This document shows, piece by piece, positions 1-8,021 of a DNA stretch of 64,000 nucleotides. The translations under genes were made by a program, and so were the position numbers. The notes under the pieces were generated by a model, which was not told the origin of the DNA, searched no databases, and saw only the letters and a program-made list of their open reading frames with translations. The stretch is from JAJDZL01 sp965221175 (GTDB taxonomy: Bacteria; Pseudomonadota; Gammaproteobacteria; Arenicellales; JAJDZL01), in assembly GCA_965221175.1 (NCBI GenBank), contig OZ244867.1, positions 496,001 through 560,000 of the forward strand, written 5' to 3'. How positions within the stretch are numbered: position 1 is the stretch's first letter; the number at the start of each line of letters is the position of its first letter.

Positions 1-1352
1 ATGGACTGAAACAATTCAATCGCCTGGCTCACTGTTAGTTTGGTGATTTCGTAGATTGGAAGACTGTTAATGAACACATTTCGGGGACCGACGCCCAATC
101 GAGCACCATTGCAACTGGAACACGGAAGAGTGACAAGATACATGGAAAGACTTTCTTTGACAGCTTCGGACGTAGATTCTCGAAGACGTCGTTCAAAATT
201 TGGCATGACACCTTCAAAAGGTCGATGGCTGCGATAGGTTCGACCGTTGATGCTCAGATAACGCATTGAAATTTTCTCCTCTCCGCTGCCAAATAGCACA
301 ATATTCTGGATGTGTGAGGGGAGTTGGTTGAAAGGCTGATCAAGATCAAAATTGAAGTGTCTGGCAACCGATTGAAGCATGCTGAAATAGTAGGCATGAC
401 GAGTGTTCCACTCCGCCAGTGCACCCGAGGAGATGCTGAGTGAGGAATCGACAATTATCTTGTTCACATCGAAGCTAGATATATTGCCCAATCCGTTGCA
501 GGTCTGACAAGCGCCTCGCGGATTATTGAATGAGAAAATTCTTGGTTCCAGCTCATCCAGAACGTAGCCACAATAGGGGCAGCCGTAGATTGAACTATAA
601 AGAGTTCCGGTAGGCTCAATTGAGCCATCAGATAAAATTTTGCAGCAAAGAACCAACCCATCTGACAGCTGGGTAGCAACTTCAACTGAATCCGCCAATC
701 GCTGTCGAATGTCGCCGTTAATCACTAGGCGATCGACGACGACTTCGATTGTGTGATTCACATTTTTATCCAGCTTGGGCGTCTGTTCGATCTCATACAC
801 CTGTCCGTCAATTCGCAAGCGCACATATCCGAGTTTGCTCAAATGCGCTACGGTCTGTTCATGTTCACCTTTGCGGTCTCGAACTACAGGGGAGACCAGT
901 GCAAATCTCGATTGTTCCGTTAGAGACATAATTTGATCGACGATTTCGCCGATTGATTTTGCAGCGAGAACGGTCTTGTGTTTCGGGCAGCGTGGTTCAC
1001 CTGCACGAGCATAGAGAAGCCGCAAGTAGTCATAGACCTCGGTGACCGTACCGACGGTTGAGCGCGGGTTAAAGCGGGTGGCCTGTTGGTGTATGCTGAT
1101 TGCGGGTGACAGCCCTTCAATGGAATCAACATCGGGTTTATCCATGATTGATAAAAAATGCCTGGCATAAGCAGACAGGGATTCCACGTATCGCCGCTGA
1201 CCTTCAGCATAAATTGTGTCGTAAGCAAGCGATGACTTTCCGGAACCTGAAAGTCCGGTTATTACGTTGAGTTTATTGCGAGGGAGCTCAACGGTGATAT
1301 TTTTCAAGTTGTGGGTTCGGGCGCCTCGGACGATGATATTTTCCGATTGCAT
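1..1352 (-). CDS. uvrA: UvrABC excinuclease subunit A, N-terminal part (cut by window edge)
   Basis: DNA damage recognition ATPase of nucleotide excision repair; a UvrA dimer loads UvrB at lesions. Reading the minus strand from ATG at 1352-1350 gives 450 codons with no stop up to the window edge, about half of the ~940 residues usual for the family. Visible: the first Walker A GLSGSGKS at residues 33-40, and the zinc module with two CxxC pairs (CPYC and CQTC) flanking the segment that ends SFNNPRGA. An AGGA ribosome site lies just before the start. Divergent from an MFS gene and ssb, an arrangement also found in Pseudomonas. No clear LexA box (CTGT-N8-ACAG) was found upstream. Identity is certain; the C-terminal half lies outside the window. 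Confidence 0.96.
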   Translation of the reverse strand, partial: MQSENIIVRGARTHNLKNITVELPRNKLNVITGLSGSGKSSLAYDTIYAEGQRRYVESLSAYARHFLSIMDKPDVDSIEGLSPAISIHQQATRFNPRSTVGTVTEVYDYLRLLYARAGEPRCPKHKTVLAAKSIGEIVDQIMSLTEQSRFALVSPVVRDRKGEHEQTVAHLSKLGYVRLRIDGQVYEIEQTPKLDKNVNHTIEVVVDRLVINGDIRQRLADSVEVATQLSDGLVLCCKILSDGSIEPTGTLYSSIYGCPYCGYVLDELEPRIFSFNNPRGACQTCNGLGNISSFDVNKIIVDSSLSISSGALAEWNTRHAYYFSMLQSVARHFNFDLDQPFNQLPSHIQNIVLFGSGEEKISMRYLSINGRTYRSHRPFEGVMPNFERRLRESTSEAVKESLSMYLVTLPCSSCNGARLGVGPRNVFINSLPIYEITKLTVSQAIELFQS

Positions 1353-1651
1353 TGTTAAATCCTGTGGAATTTTAGGCAAACCTAATATGTTACATTTACT
1401 GAGGTGAGATTCGCAATGTGTAGGGGAAATTCGTCATCAACAGGTCACAAGTCGAGTGGCAATGTGCTTGCGAAGGCAATTTGTCGTTATGGGTTGTTCG
1501 ATGTTAAGCAATGATTTACTTGAGCGAATATTATTTCGAGTAACATTCGCAATACCTTTTGACTCCCGTGATTCCAGAAAACAGGTTGTTTTGAAATCTG
1601 TTGGCAAAGACGAGGATTAACACACTGAATTGAGGCTGCAAGTTACTCAGC
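1353..1651. other. Divergent intergenic region uvrA / MFS gene
   Basis: About 300 bases between two divergent genes; it must hold promoters for both. I see no convincing -35/-10 pair, LexA operator or small gene. A short inverted repeat (TAGG-caaa-CCTA) sits about 20-30 bases upstream of the uvrA start. Confidence 0.4.
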
Positions 1652-2842
1652 GTGTCTGAGAACGGATTCACAAAATTTGAAAAGAAGTCAGTAAGTGCGC
1701 TATCCGCCGTATTGGCGTTGCGTATGGTCGGACTTTTTCTGATTCTGCCGGTACTGGCGTTGCATGCGACTGAGCTGACCAACGTGACGCCATTTTTGAT
1801 CGGTGTTGCACTTGGCGTCTATGGTTTGACTCAAGCGCTCCTGCAAGTGCCATTTGGTGCAGCATCCGATCGATGGGGCAGAAAGCCGGTTATCACGCTT
1901 GGACTGATCATCTTTGCCATCGGCAGCATCATCGCCGCCGAATCGAATTCTATATACGGCATCATCGCAGGCCGTGCACTACAGGGCGGCGGTGCCATAG
2001 CAGCGGTTGTGCTTGCGTTCGTTGGAGATTTGACTCGTGAAAATCAGCGCACCAAAGCCATGGCAATCATGGGTGTCACAATTGGATTCGCATTTACTAT
2101 TTCTCTGATGCTGGGCCCGCTTCTGGATAATTGGGCTGGAATTCGAGGACTGTTCTGGATCGCATGTGCGATGGCTGTAGCTGGCTTGCTTTTGGTTTGG
2201 CTGGTCGTGCCACGTGAAGAATCATTCATCTCGCATGGCTCCAGCAGTGGTTCGGTTTTAGGATTCAGGCAAATCATTGCTAACAAAGATTTGCTTCGAC
2301 TGTACGCAGGCACTTTGACGATTCACGCGGTTCTGACCTCGTTGTTTCTGGCATTTCCAACCAAACTTGTAGAAGTATCGGAATTCACCCGATCAGATAC
2401 ATGGAAGGTATTCGTGCCGGTACTGCTTCTTTCATTTTTGGCGATGATTCCATTCATTCGCATGAGTTCACGGAAGAATCGATCGCATGTCATGATGATT
2501 ACTGCAGCACTGATGCTCCTTGCGGCACAGTGCAGCCTTTTTGCAGGGGCCGAAAGCCAGTCCGTTGGGTTTCTCATTTTCGGGCTTTGGCTGTTTTTTG
2601 TTGGCTTCAATACATTGGAGGCAATTTTTCCATCGACTACAATTGGAAGTGCACCTCATAACATGCGAGGAGCGGCCATGGGGGTTTTCAATACATGCAC
2701 TTTTTCAGGTGCATTTATCGGCGGAGTTTTAGGCGGAATTGTTTATGGTAGTTATGGTTCAAGTGGTGTATTCGTGTTTTCTGGGATTGCTATACTGCTA
2801 TGGATTGCAGTTGCAATCATTTTTCGCTCAACTGAGTCTTGA
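1652..2842 (+). CDS. MFS transporter, YajR-like
   Basis: Predicted inner-membrane secondary transporter of the major facilitator superfamily with about 12 hydrophobic segments over 396 residues. The family signature between helices 2 and 3 is clear (DRWGRKP, residues 73-79), and the GDLTRENQRTKAMA stretch resembles the YajR group. The C-terminal ferredoxin-like domain of E. coli YajR is missing. Start is GTG at 1652. The position between uvrA and ssb is shared with Pseudomonas, where an MFS gene sits in the same place. Substrate unknown; a drug/proton antiporter is only a family-level guess. Confidence 0.85.
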   Translation: MSENGFTKFEKKSVSALSAVLALRMVGLFLILPVLALHATELTNVTPFLIGVALGVYGLTQALLQVPFGAASDRWGRKPVITLGLIIFAIGSIIAAESNSIYGIIAGRALQGGGAIAAVVLAFVGDLTRENQRTKAMAIMGVTIGFAFTISLMLGPLLDNWAGIRGLFWIACAMAVAGLLLVWLVVPREESFISHGSSSGSVLGFRQIIANKDLLRLYAGTLTIHAVLTSLFLAFPTKLVEVSEFTRSDTWKVFVPVLLLSFLAMIPFIRMSSRKNRSHVMMITAALMLLAAQCSLFAGAESQSVGFLIFGLWLFFVGFNTLEAIFPSTTIGSAPHNMRGAAMGVFNTCTFSGAFIGGVLGGIVYGSYGSSGVFVFSGIAILLWIAVAIIFRSTES

Positions 2843-2916
2843 AGTTTAACCACCTCGATACCAAATACAATGAGAGAATTGCAGAAAATACTATTAGCAC
2901 AAAAGAGGACCGGACT

Positions 2917-3384
2917 ATGGCGCGCGGTGTAAACAAAGTAACATTAATTGGACATCTGGGTGACGACCCAGAACAAAGACGTACTCAGAACGGCGGACTG
3001 GTAGTGAATATGAGTATTGCCACCACTGAATATTGGAACGACGCAGAGACCCGAGAAAGAAAGGAGAAAACCGAGTGGCACCGTGTTGTAGTTTTTGGCA
3101 AACTGGCCGACATCGCAGGTCAATATCTGCGAAAGGGGAGTCTGGTGTATATCGAGGGAAGACTGCAGACGCGAAAATGGGAAGATACGCGTAGCGGCCA
3201 AACACGATACACGACCGAGATAGTAGCAAGAGAATTAAATATGCTGGATTCGAGATCATCAGACAATCGGCCGAGTGCAGATTACGACCGCAGCGAGAGC
3301 GACTCTCAAAAACCTGAAGCCGGGGGTCGTTCTACAGCTTCAACTGCGATCGCAGATGACCCGATTGAAGATATACCCTGGTAG
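2917..3384 (+). CDS. ssb: Single-stranded DNA-binding protein
   Basis: Homotetrameric SSB that coats single-stranded DNA in replication, repair and recombination. The product is 155 residues: an N-terminal OB fold (MARGVNKVTLIGHLG onward, to about residue 110), a polar disordered linker, and the acidic tip DPIEDIPW, the partner-docking peptide (E. coli ends DDDIPF). The frame is open upstream to a TTG at 2839, but ATG 2917 is chosen because AGAGGA at 2904-2909 is a good ribosome site and the OB fold begins there. Lies 74 bases after the MFS gene and may share its transcript. Convergent with the TerB-like gene. Confidence 0.95.
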   Translation: MARGVNKVTLIGHLGDDPEQRRTQNGGLVVNMSIATTEYWNDAETRERKEKTEWHRVVVFGKLADIAGQYLRKGSLVYIEGRLQTRKWEDTRSGQTRYTTEIVARELNMLDSRSSDNRPSADYDRSESDSQKPEAGGRSTASTAIADDPIEDIPW

Positions 3385-3416
3385 TACTAAACTGCAGGAA
3401 ATGCTTGTAACTGGAC

Positions 3417-3881
3417 TCATTCACCGAGTGCGTTTCTAGCACGTAATTTCGCCGCGATATAGTCGGACTGAGGAATGTGAAGCAGTCCTTTGACTTTGCG
3501 CATTAAATGTTGCTCATGAGGGTCGAGACGCTGATCGCTTAATACGACTTTCCACATCGCTTCAATCAAGTTAATTTTTTCTTCATATTTCCAGTTGTCG
3601 TTGATCAATTTTGTAATTTCATAAAGACACGTTGCATGATCAAGTTCATTTTGCGCAAGTCGGATGGTTTGTTCAATACTGTCTGGACTAATGCCAAGAT
3701 GGGTAACAAGCGACTGTTCTATTTGTCGGAGCTCTTCTTCATCAATTTTATTATCGGCCTGTGCAGCTTCGAGAAGAAGGGCTGTAGCGGCAAAAGACGT
3801 CGCTTGCACTACATCCGTTTGGGAGTTAGATTCTTCGACGATCAGTAAATTTTCCAATCGGTTCTTGATTACAGAAAACAC
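3417..3881 (-). CDS. TerB-like (DUF533/COG4103 type) helical protein
   Basis: A 154-residue soluble, mostly alpha-helical protein with the acidic-rich pattern of the TerB superfamily: repeated ADNKIDEEELRQIE and LSDQRLDPHEQHLMRKV segments, each resembling a metal-binding helix-loop-helix. Function in this subfamily is not established; the link to tellurite resistance is by name only. Start is GTG 3881-3879 with no good ribosome site. An ATG at 3898 is out of frame. Convergent with ssb, with a 32-base gap and no visible terminator hairpin. Confidence 0.75.
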   Translation of the reverse strand: MFSVIKNRLENLLIVEESNSQTDVVQATSFAATALLLEAAQADNKIDEEELRQIEQSLVTHLGISPDSIEQTIRLAQNELDHATCLYEITKLINDNWKYEEKINLIEAMWKVVLSDQRLDPHEQHLMRKVKGLLHIPQSDYIAAKLRARNALGE

Positions 3882-4014
3882 TATTTCACAGTTACCATGA
3901 TTAGCAAGAATAGATTCTTGTAGGCCATTTATGATTTCTATGTGGAATTACTACATAAATTCTAGGAAACAGCCACAGTTAAGAGGTAATGCAGATTTAA
4001 TTCAATGTGCAAAA

Positions 4015-4534
4015 TTATCGATCATTTGCAGACCGACAGTCAATTTCAATGTCCGCCAGTGAGGGGACAAAGCGGAGTGAATCGTTTTTCTTTCCTTCGG
4101 ATAATTCAATCGCACCGTACATTATGCGCTCCGCTTGCCTGTTTGGTCCAAACGGCTCCAGAAAGTAAACCTTAGTTGAGGCACTTGATTTTTATAGACA
4201 TTTTGTAAGTTTATCTGCGAAGGATGCAAAATTAAAGTGAGAGAATCGATGTCATTCCCTTCAAGTTTGATGAGGAATGGAGAGTATAGCCATTTGAGTT
4301 CGAGGCTATATTTATCTACGGCGGCACCCTGAATCGAATCGGTTTTGCCATAGATGCAAACCGTGTGTGGGGCGAGTGGCTGTTTGCTAGACCAAATCAG
4401 TCTGAAATTAAATCCCGTAGACTTTTTCAGAGGGAGTATGACTCGATGGCTGGAACATGCTTTTGGACGAGCAGCAAGAAAAACGAATTAGGAAAGAACT
4501 GTGGAAGAATTCTACTAGAGATAGTGCGCTCCAT
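4015..4534 (-). pseudogene. Frameshifted remnant of an unrecognised gene
   Basis: No intact gene lies between 3882 and 4820, but the minus strand carries three overlapping open stretches in different frames that read like pieces of one protein. First, ATG 4534 to a stop at 4429-4427 (MERTISSRILPQFF...). Second, a ~117-codon stretch with no usual start codon, from ~4484 to a stop at 4124-4122 (contains LAPHTVCIYGKTDSIQGAA and KYSLELKWLYSPFLIKLEG). Third, ~4191 to a stop at 4017-4015 (contains STKVYFLEPFGPNRQAERI and RFVPSLADIEIDC). Joining them needs two frameshifts. I do not recognise the family. Treating it as a decayed gene is inference from protein-like composition and the successive frames. 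Confidence 0.45.
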
Positions 4535-4820
4535 CTCTCAACTGCAACTCAACTGAATTCTACTCGCTTATGGCAAATTATTATAATTCCTCGTTCAAGG
4601 ACTTCTAGCTATCACAATATTTCCAAGACTCTTGGTCGACTGAAATACCTCGCAATTGCTAACTGATCGAATTTTTAGCCCTAGACAATTGTGCAAACTG
4701 AATTCGTATCAATTCTGGTATATATACACTGTAACTTGAATTGTGTGGATCTAGCTGATTCATTCTATAAATATAAAATAACATTGCAGGCGTTTAAATT
4801 TTTTGGTGAATTGAAAGCAC
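4535..4820. other. Intergenic region upstream of the gnnA-like gene
   Basis: AT-rich noncoding DNA. It should hold the promoter for the oxidoreductase gene at 4821, but I cannot assign -35/-10 boxes with confidence and see no Shine-Dalgarno sequence right before that ATG. Nothing else recognised. Confidence 0.3.
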
Positions 4821-5789
4821 ATGTCTATCCAAATTAACGAAGATCAAGTTACAAAAAAACGCAGAATCGGCGTTGTTGGCGTCGGACACATGGGTGCTTA
4901 CCATGCGGGGCACTACGTCGCACATGAGAATGTGGAACTTGTCGGCGTTGTCGATATTGATGTTGACAAAGCGAAAGCCGTCGCCGCTTCTTGCAATTGT
5001 GCCTATTTCACAGATTCTAAAGAGTTAATCGAAAAGGTTGATGCTGTCAGTATTGCAGTACCTTCCTCCGCCCATCTTGAAGTCGCTGAAGTTTTTCTCT
5101 CAGAAGGCGTTCACGTTCTAATTGAGAAGCCACTGGCATCGACAGTAACGGAAGCAGAGCAAATAGTTGAGCTGGCAGATAAATTCAACACAAAACTTCT
5201 TGTAGGACATCAGGAGCGCTTCAATTCAGCCATTATGGAACTGATTGGACGAATAGAAACCCCCAAGTACATAGAGGCGCATCGAGAAGGACAGTTTGCT
5301 GGACGAGGAGGGGATGTCGATGTCATCACTGACTTGATGATTCATGACATTGATCTGGTACTCGCACTGATCAAGCATCCTGTTGTATCGGTATCTGCAC
5401 TTGGTGCGTCAGTAGTAACTTCACACATTGATATCGTAAACGCTCGCCTGGAGTTTGAAAACGGCTCTTTTGCTAACGTAACCGCATCTCGCGCTTCCAA
5501 TGAAAGAGTTCGAAATTTCCAGGTATACACGCCAAGTCAGTATCTCAAACTTGACCTGTTGAATCAGACCATTAAGTTTATCCCAACCGAAAGTGACGTC
5601 CACAACGACGGCAATAATATCACGATCGAAGAATCGATTGATGTCAAACCCAATCAAACCCTGCAGATGGAAATCAATCACTTTGTAGATATTTTGGAGA
5701 ACGGCACTCCACCTTATGTGACTGGCGAAGATGGATTGTTAGCAGTGCGTGTGGTGCAAATGATTCGAGAGACAGTTGGTCAAAATTAA
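4821..5789 (+). CDS. gnnA: Gfo/Idh/MocA oxidoreductase, probable UDP-GlcNAc 3-dehydrogenase (GnnA-like)
   Basis: NAD(P)-dependent sugar dehydrogenase of 322 residues. Rossmann motif GVGHMG at 20-25, the family EKP at 102-104 and the catalytic-region HDID at 175-178 are present. The middle segment (NARLEFENGSFANVTASR) resembles the subgroup found beside lipid A genes in several lineages. GnnA oxidises C3 of UDP-GlcNAc, and the 3-keto sugar is then transaminated by GnnB. The next gene is a DegT-type aminotransferase overlapping by one base, the expected partner. The family call is firm; the exact substrate is inference. The alternative is a UDP-GlcNAcA 3-dehydrogenase (WlbA/WbpB-like), but no UDP-GlcNAc 6-dehydrogenase or other O-antigen gene is nearby. 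Confidence 0.7.
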   Translation: MSIQINEDQVTKKRRIGVVGVGHMGAYHAGHYVAHENVELVGVVDIDVDKAKAVAASCNCAYFTDSKELIEKVDAVSIAVPSSAHLEVAEVFLSEGVHVLIEKPLASTVTEAEQIVELADKFNTKLLVGHQERFNSAIMELIGRIETPKYIEAHREGQFAGRGGDVDVITDLMIHDIDLVLALIKHPVVSVSALGASVVTSHIDIVNARLEFENGSFANVTASRASNERVRNFQVYTPSQYLKLDLLNQTIKFIPTESDVHNDGNNITIEESIDVKPNQTLQMEINHFVDILENGTPPYVTGEDGLLAVRVVQMIRETVGQN

Positions 5790-6901
5790 TGTCCGCAGAG
5801 GGGAAGGTCTCATATTTTGATCTGACTGAGCAGTTTTCGAGCCTCAAGTCACGCTGGTTTGATGAAATTGAACAACTGGGCACAGTCGGTAATTTCATTC
5901 TCGGTAATGCAATCAGTGATATAGAGTTAAAACTTGCCGACTTTTTAGGTGTCAAGCACGCAATTACAGTTTCAAGTGGTACTGATGCACTCGTTTTGGC
6001 ACTGCGTGCGGTCGGAGTTGGGCCTGGAGATTCAGTCATCCTTCCTGACTTCACATTTTTCGCGACCGCTGAACCGATTTCTCTCGTCGGTGCAAGACCG
6101 ATTTTTGTCGATATACATCCATCAGACTTCAATATCGACGCAGCTCAGATTGAGGCGGCGATTGATTGCGGTACGAAAGCCATCATACCGGTCCATCTTT
6201 TTGGGTTACCTGCAAAGATAGAAGATATATGTGAAATCGGTAAACGACACGGAATTGCTGTGGTCGAAGACGTTGCGCAAGCGTTCGGTTCGAAAGTTGG
6301 CGAAAGATGTACTGGCGGAATTGGTGATGTAGGTTGTTTCAGTTTTTATCCAACCAAGATTCTTGGCGCTTTCGGAGACGGTGGGATGATCACAACCAAT
6401 AGCGATTCGTTGGCTGAAAGATTGAAACTTCTGCGGAATCATGGAGCTACAGGTTCAAACAATCACGAATTGATTGGATGCACGAGTCGTTTGAATACCG
6501 TCCAGGCTTCTATATTGAAGATCAAACTTGAATCCGTGCAGTCGAAAATTATGCGCCGCCAACAGATAGCTGAGGAATATAAGCAGCGGCTGCAGGGACT
6601 GGATATTGAGTTTCAGATACAGCAACCAGGAATCACTCATGTCTACAACATTTTCACAATTCGAAGTTCGGTCAGAGATGAGATTGCACGTGCATTTACA
6701 TTGAATGAAATCGGCTATCAAATTTATTATCCGAAGCCGATTCACATGCAGACTCCTTATATGAACTCAAGATATGCAGATGAACATTTTTCTGAGTCTG
6801 TGAAAGCTTCTAAGGAGGTCATATCATTGCCGCTCTATCCAGAAATGCCGCCTTCTCATATCGAACGAATCTGTAAGGCAGTTCGTGATGTTTTGGGTTA
6901 A
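5789..6901 (+). CDS. gnnB: DegT/DnrJ/EryC1 aminotransferase, probable GnnB-like
   Basis: PLP-dependent nucleotide-sugar aminotransferase, 370 residues. SGTDAL at 63-68 binds the cofactor phosphate, EDVAQAFGS around 160-168 holds the residues contacting the PLP ring, and Lys190 in FYPTK is the Schiff-base lysine. With the preceding dehydrogenase it would convert UDP-3-keto-GlcNAc to UDP-GlcNAc3N, using glutamate as amino donor. The start ATG at 5789 overlaps the TAA of the upstream gene, so the two are translationally coupled. The family call is certain; the lipid A role rests on pairing with the GnnA-like gene and is inference. Confidence 0.72.
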   Translation: MSAEGKVSYFDLTEQFSSLKSRWFDEIEQLGTVGNFILGNAISDIELKLADFLGVKHAITVSSGTDALVLALRAVGVGPGDSVILPDFTFFATAEPISLVGARPIFVDIHPSDFNIDAAQIEAAIDCGTKAIIPVHLFGLPAKIEDICEIGKRHGIAVVEDVAQAFGSKVGERCTGGIGDVGCFSFYPTKILGAFGDGGMITTNSDSLAERLKLLRNHGATGSNNHELIGCTSRLNTVQASILKIKLESVQSKIMRRQQIAEEYKQRLQGLDIEFQIQQPGITHVYNIFTIRSSVRDEIARAFTLNEIGYQIYYPKPIHMQTPYMNSRYADEHFSESVKASKEVISLPLYPEMPPSHIERICKAVRDVLG

Positions 6902-7385
6902 TTTATTCCTCACAGTCTTCCTTTTTTGGTCTGGAATAACTTCTACAGCTGTTGCCGGTGAGGCTTGTAAACTTTCCACCGAACAGTGGTCGAAAATGGA
7001 GATTCGAAGTGTCGTTTTGACGCGAGTCGACGGAGAAGCAATCACCATCCGTTCACGTATCGCCAGAAGTTCAGCACAGCGGGCTGCAGGTTACCAGCAT
7101 ATCTGCCCTGAAATCATCGCTTTGAGTTCAATTCTGTTTGTCTACGAAAGCCCGCTTCAGCCGAGATTTCACATGTTTAATGTTCATGTGGAACTGGATA
7201 TTGGATTTTTTGATCAAGAAAAAAAATTGGTTACCGTGCTGAGAATGACTCCGCAGACGATCGGTGATGCTTCTGCAGAAATGTACGATCCAGGTCAGCT
7301 GGTCCAATATGCGCTGGAAGCTCCGGCCGGTTTTTTTGCCGACAACAAATTACTGTCAGCACAGACAGCATTACAGTTTCCGTAG
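6888..7385 (+). CDS. Exported DUF192 protein
   Basis: Small secreted protein of about 165 residues. The N-terminus is a signal peptide (WVNLFLTVFLFWSGITSTAVA, probable cut before GEACK). The rest matches DUF192: I-x-VEL-like strands, the AQRAAGYQHI segment and a late ALEAPAGFF motif (family consensus is close to LEL.aG). DUF192 has a known fold but no settled function. GTG 6885 and ATG 6888 are both possible starts; both overlap the end of the aminotransferase gene (stop at 6899-6901), so it is probably third in that operon. Confidence 0.8.
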   Translation: MFWVNLFLTVFLFWSGITSTAVAGEACKLSTEQWSKMEIRSVVLTRVDGEAITIRSRIARSSAQRAAGYQHICPEIIALSSILFVYESPLQPRFHMFNVHVELDIGFFDQEKKLVTVLRMTPQTIGDASAEMYDPGQLVQYALEAPAGFFADNKLLSAQTALQFP

Positions 7386-7559
7386 GGAACTAAATGCTAC
7401 CTTATCCTTTTATTAAGTCAATCAGATATAAAAATGATTTAAATCAGTAACGTTCATGAAAACAAAATGTTATTTAATATATCTCATAATTTTATTAAGT
7501 ATAATTTACACGAATTATGCCATGCGCGTTGTGCAGCGAAACTCTGCTTCCTCAAGGTA
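7386..7559. other. AT-rich intergenic DNA
   Basis: AT-rich stretch after the DUF192 gene, leading into the transposase remnant. No hairpin followed by a T-run and no small gene were recognised. Confidence 0.3.
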
Positions 7560-7900
7560 GAGCTTATATTCAACTGAATCGCAGCTGGACACTGGCCGAG
7601 TGAGCGACGATGCCAGTTGTCGCGTCGTACGTCTGCCGATCAAGCCCGAGTATCTTCACACCTTTGGTGCATTGCCGCCGAACATTTATATTTAAAGCGC
7701 ATCTATAAAAAGCGCAATGCGCTTGAGAAAGTCAACTCACGTATCGACTGCGACTTCAAGATGTAGAATCATTTCATCTCCAGAAAGCAGCAGATGCAGA
7801 TCAAGTGCCGACACTTTTGCCTATTTAGCCATTGGCAGCAGCAAGCTGCAAGGGATGTGCTTACTTGGTTCACTTGCTAGCAAGCTGACGGTGACTGCTC
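7560..7900 (+). mobile_element. Decayed C-terminal fragment of a DDE transposase
   Basis: Read in shifting frames this stretch gives the end of an insertion-sequence transposase. At 7597-7692: CRVVRLPIKPEYLHTFGAL. At 7695-7763: KRIYKKRNALEKVNSRID. Beyond a TAG at 7764: NHFISRKQQMQIKCR. In a further frame: FAYLAIGSSKLQG and LGSLASKL. The Y-x-R-R-x-A-x-E-x-V-N-S-R-x-D core followed by F.xHFI.gk.kM and an LAxMALG-like helix is the usual C-terminal order of DDE transposases. There are at least two frameshifts and internal stops, so it is dead. The IS family cannot be named, and no terminal inverted repeats were identified. Confidence 0.6.
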
Positions 7901-8021
7901 AATTAAGGTACCGTGCCGAGGGCGGCAGGCTTGCGTGGTGGGCTTCGGCGTGGGTTGAACAGTTTCGGTAGTTGCAGTTGGCGGCCCATGTGGAGCACGA
8001 AATTTGAGGGGCTGCTACATG
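7901..8021. other. Short GC-rich patch
   Basis: About 90 bases near 7905-7995 are visibly richer in G and C than the surroundings, between the transposase remnant and the orphan gene. No gene or hairpin was assigned; probably foreign or residual IS-flank DNA. Confidence 0.3.

Noticed and set aside
1353..1651. LexA operator between uvrA and its neighbour
   Set aside because: uvrA and ssb are SOS genes in E. coli, so I looked for CTGT-N8-ACAG, but no acceptable match is present.
4365..4666. Two short plus-strand frames (63 and 69 codons)
   Set aside because: They lie opposite the frameshifted minus-strand remnant or in AT-rich DNA and lack ribosome sites and protein-like composition.
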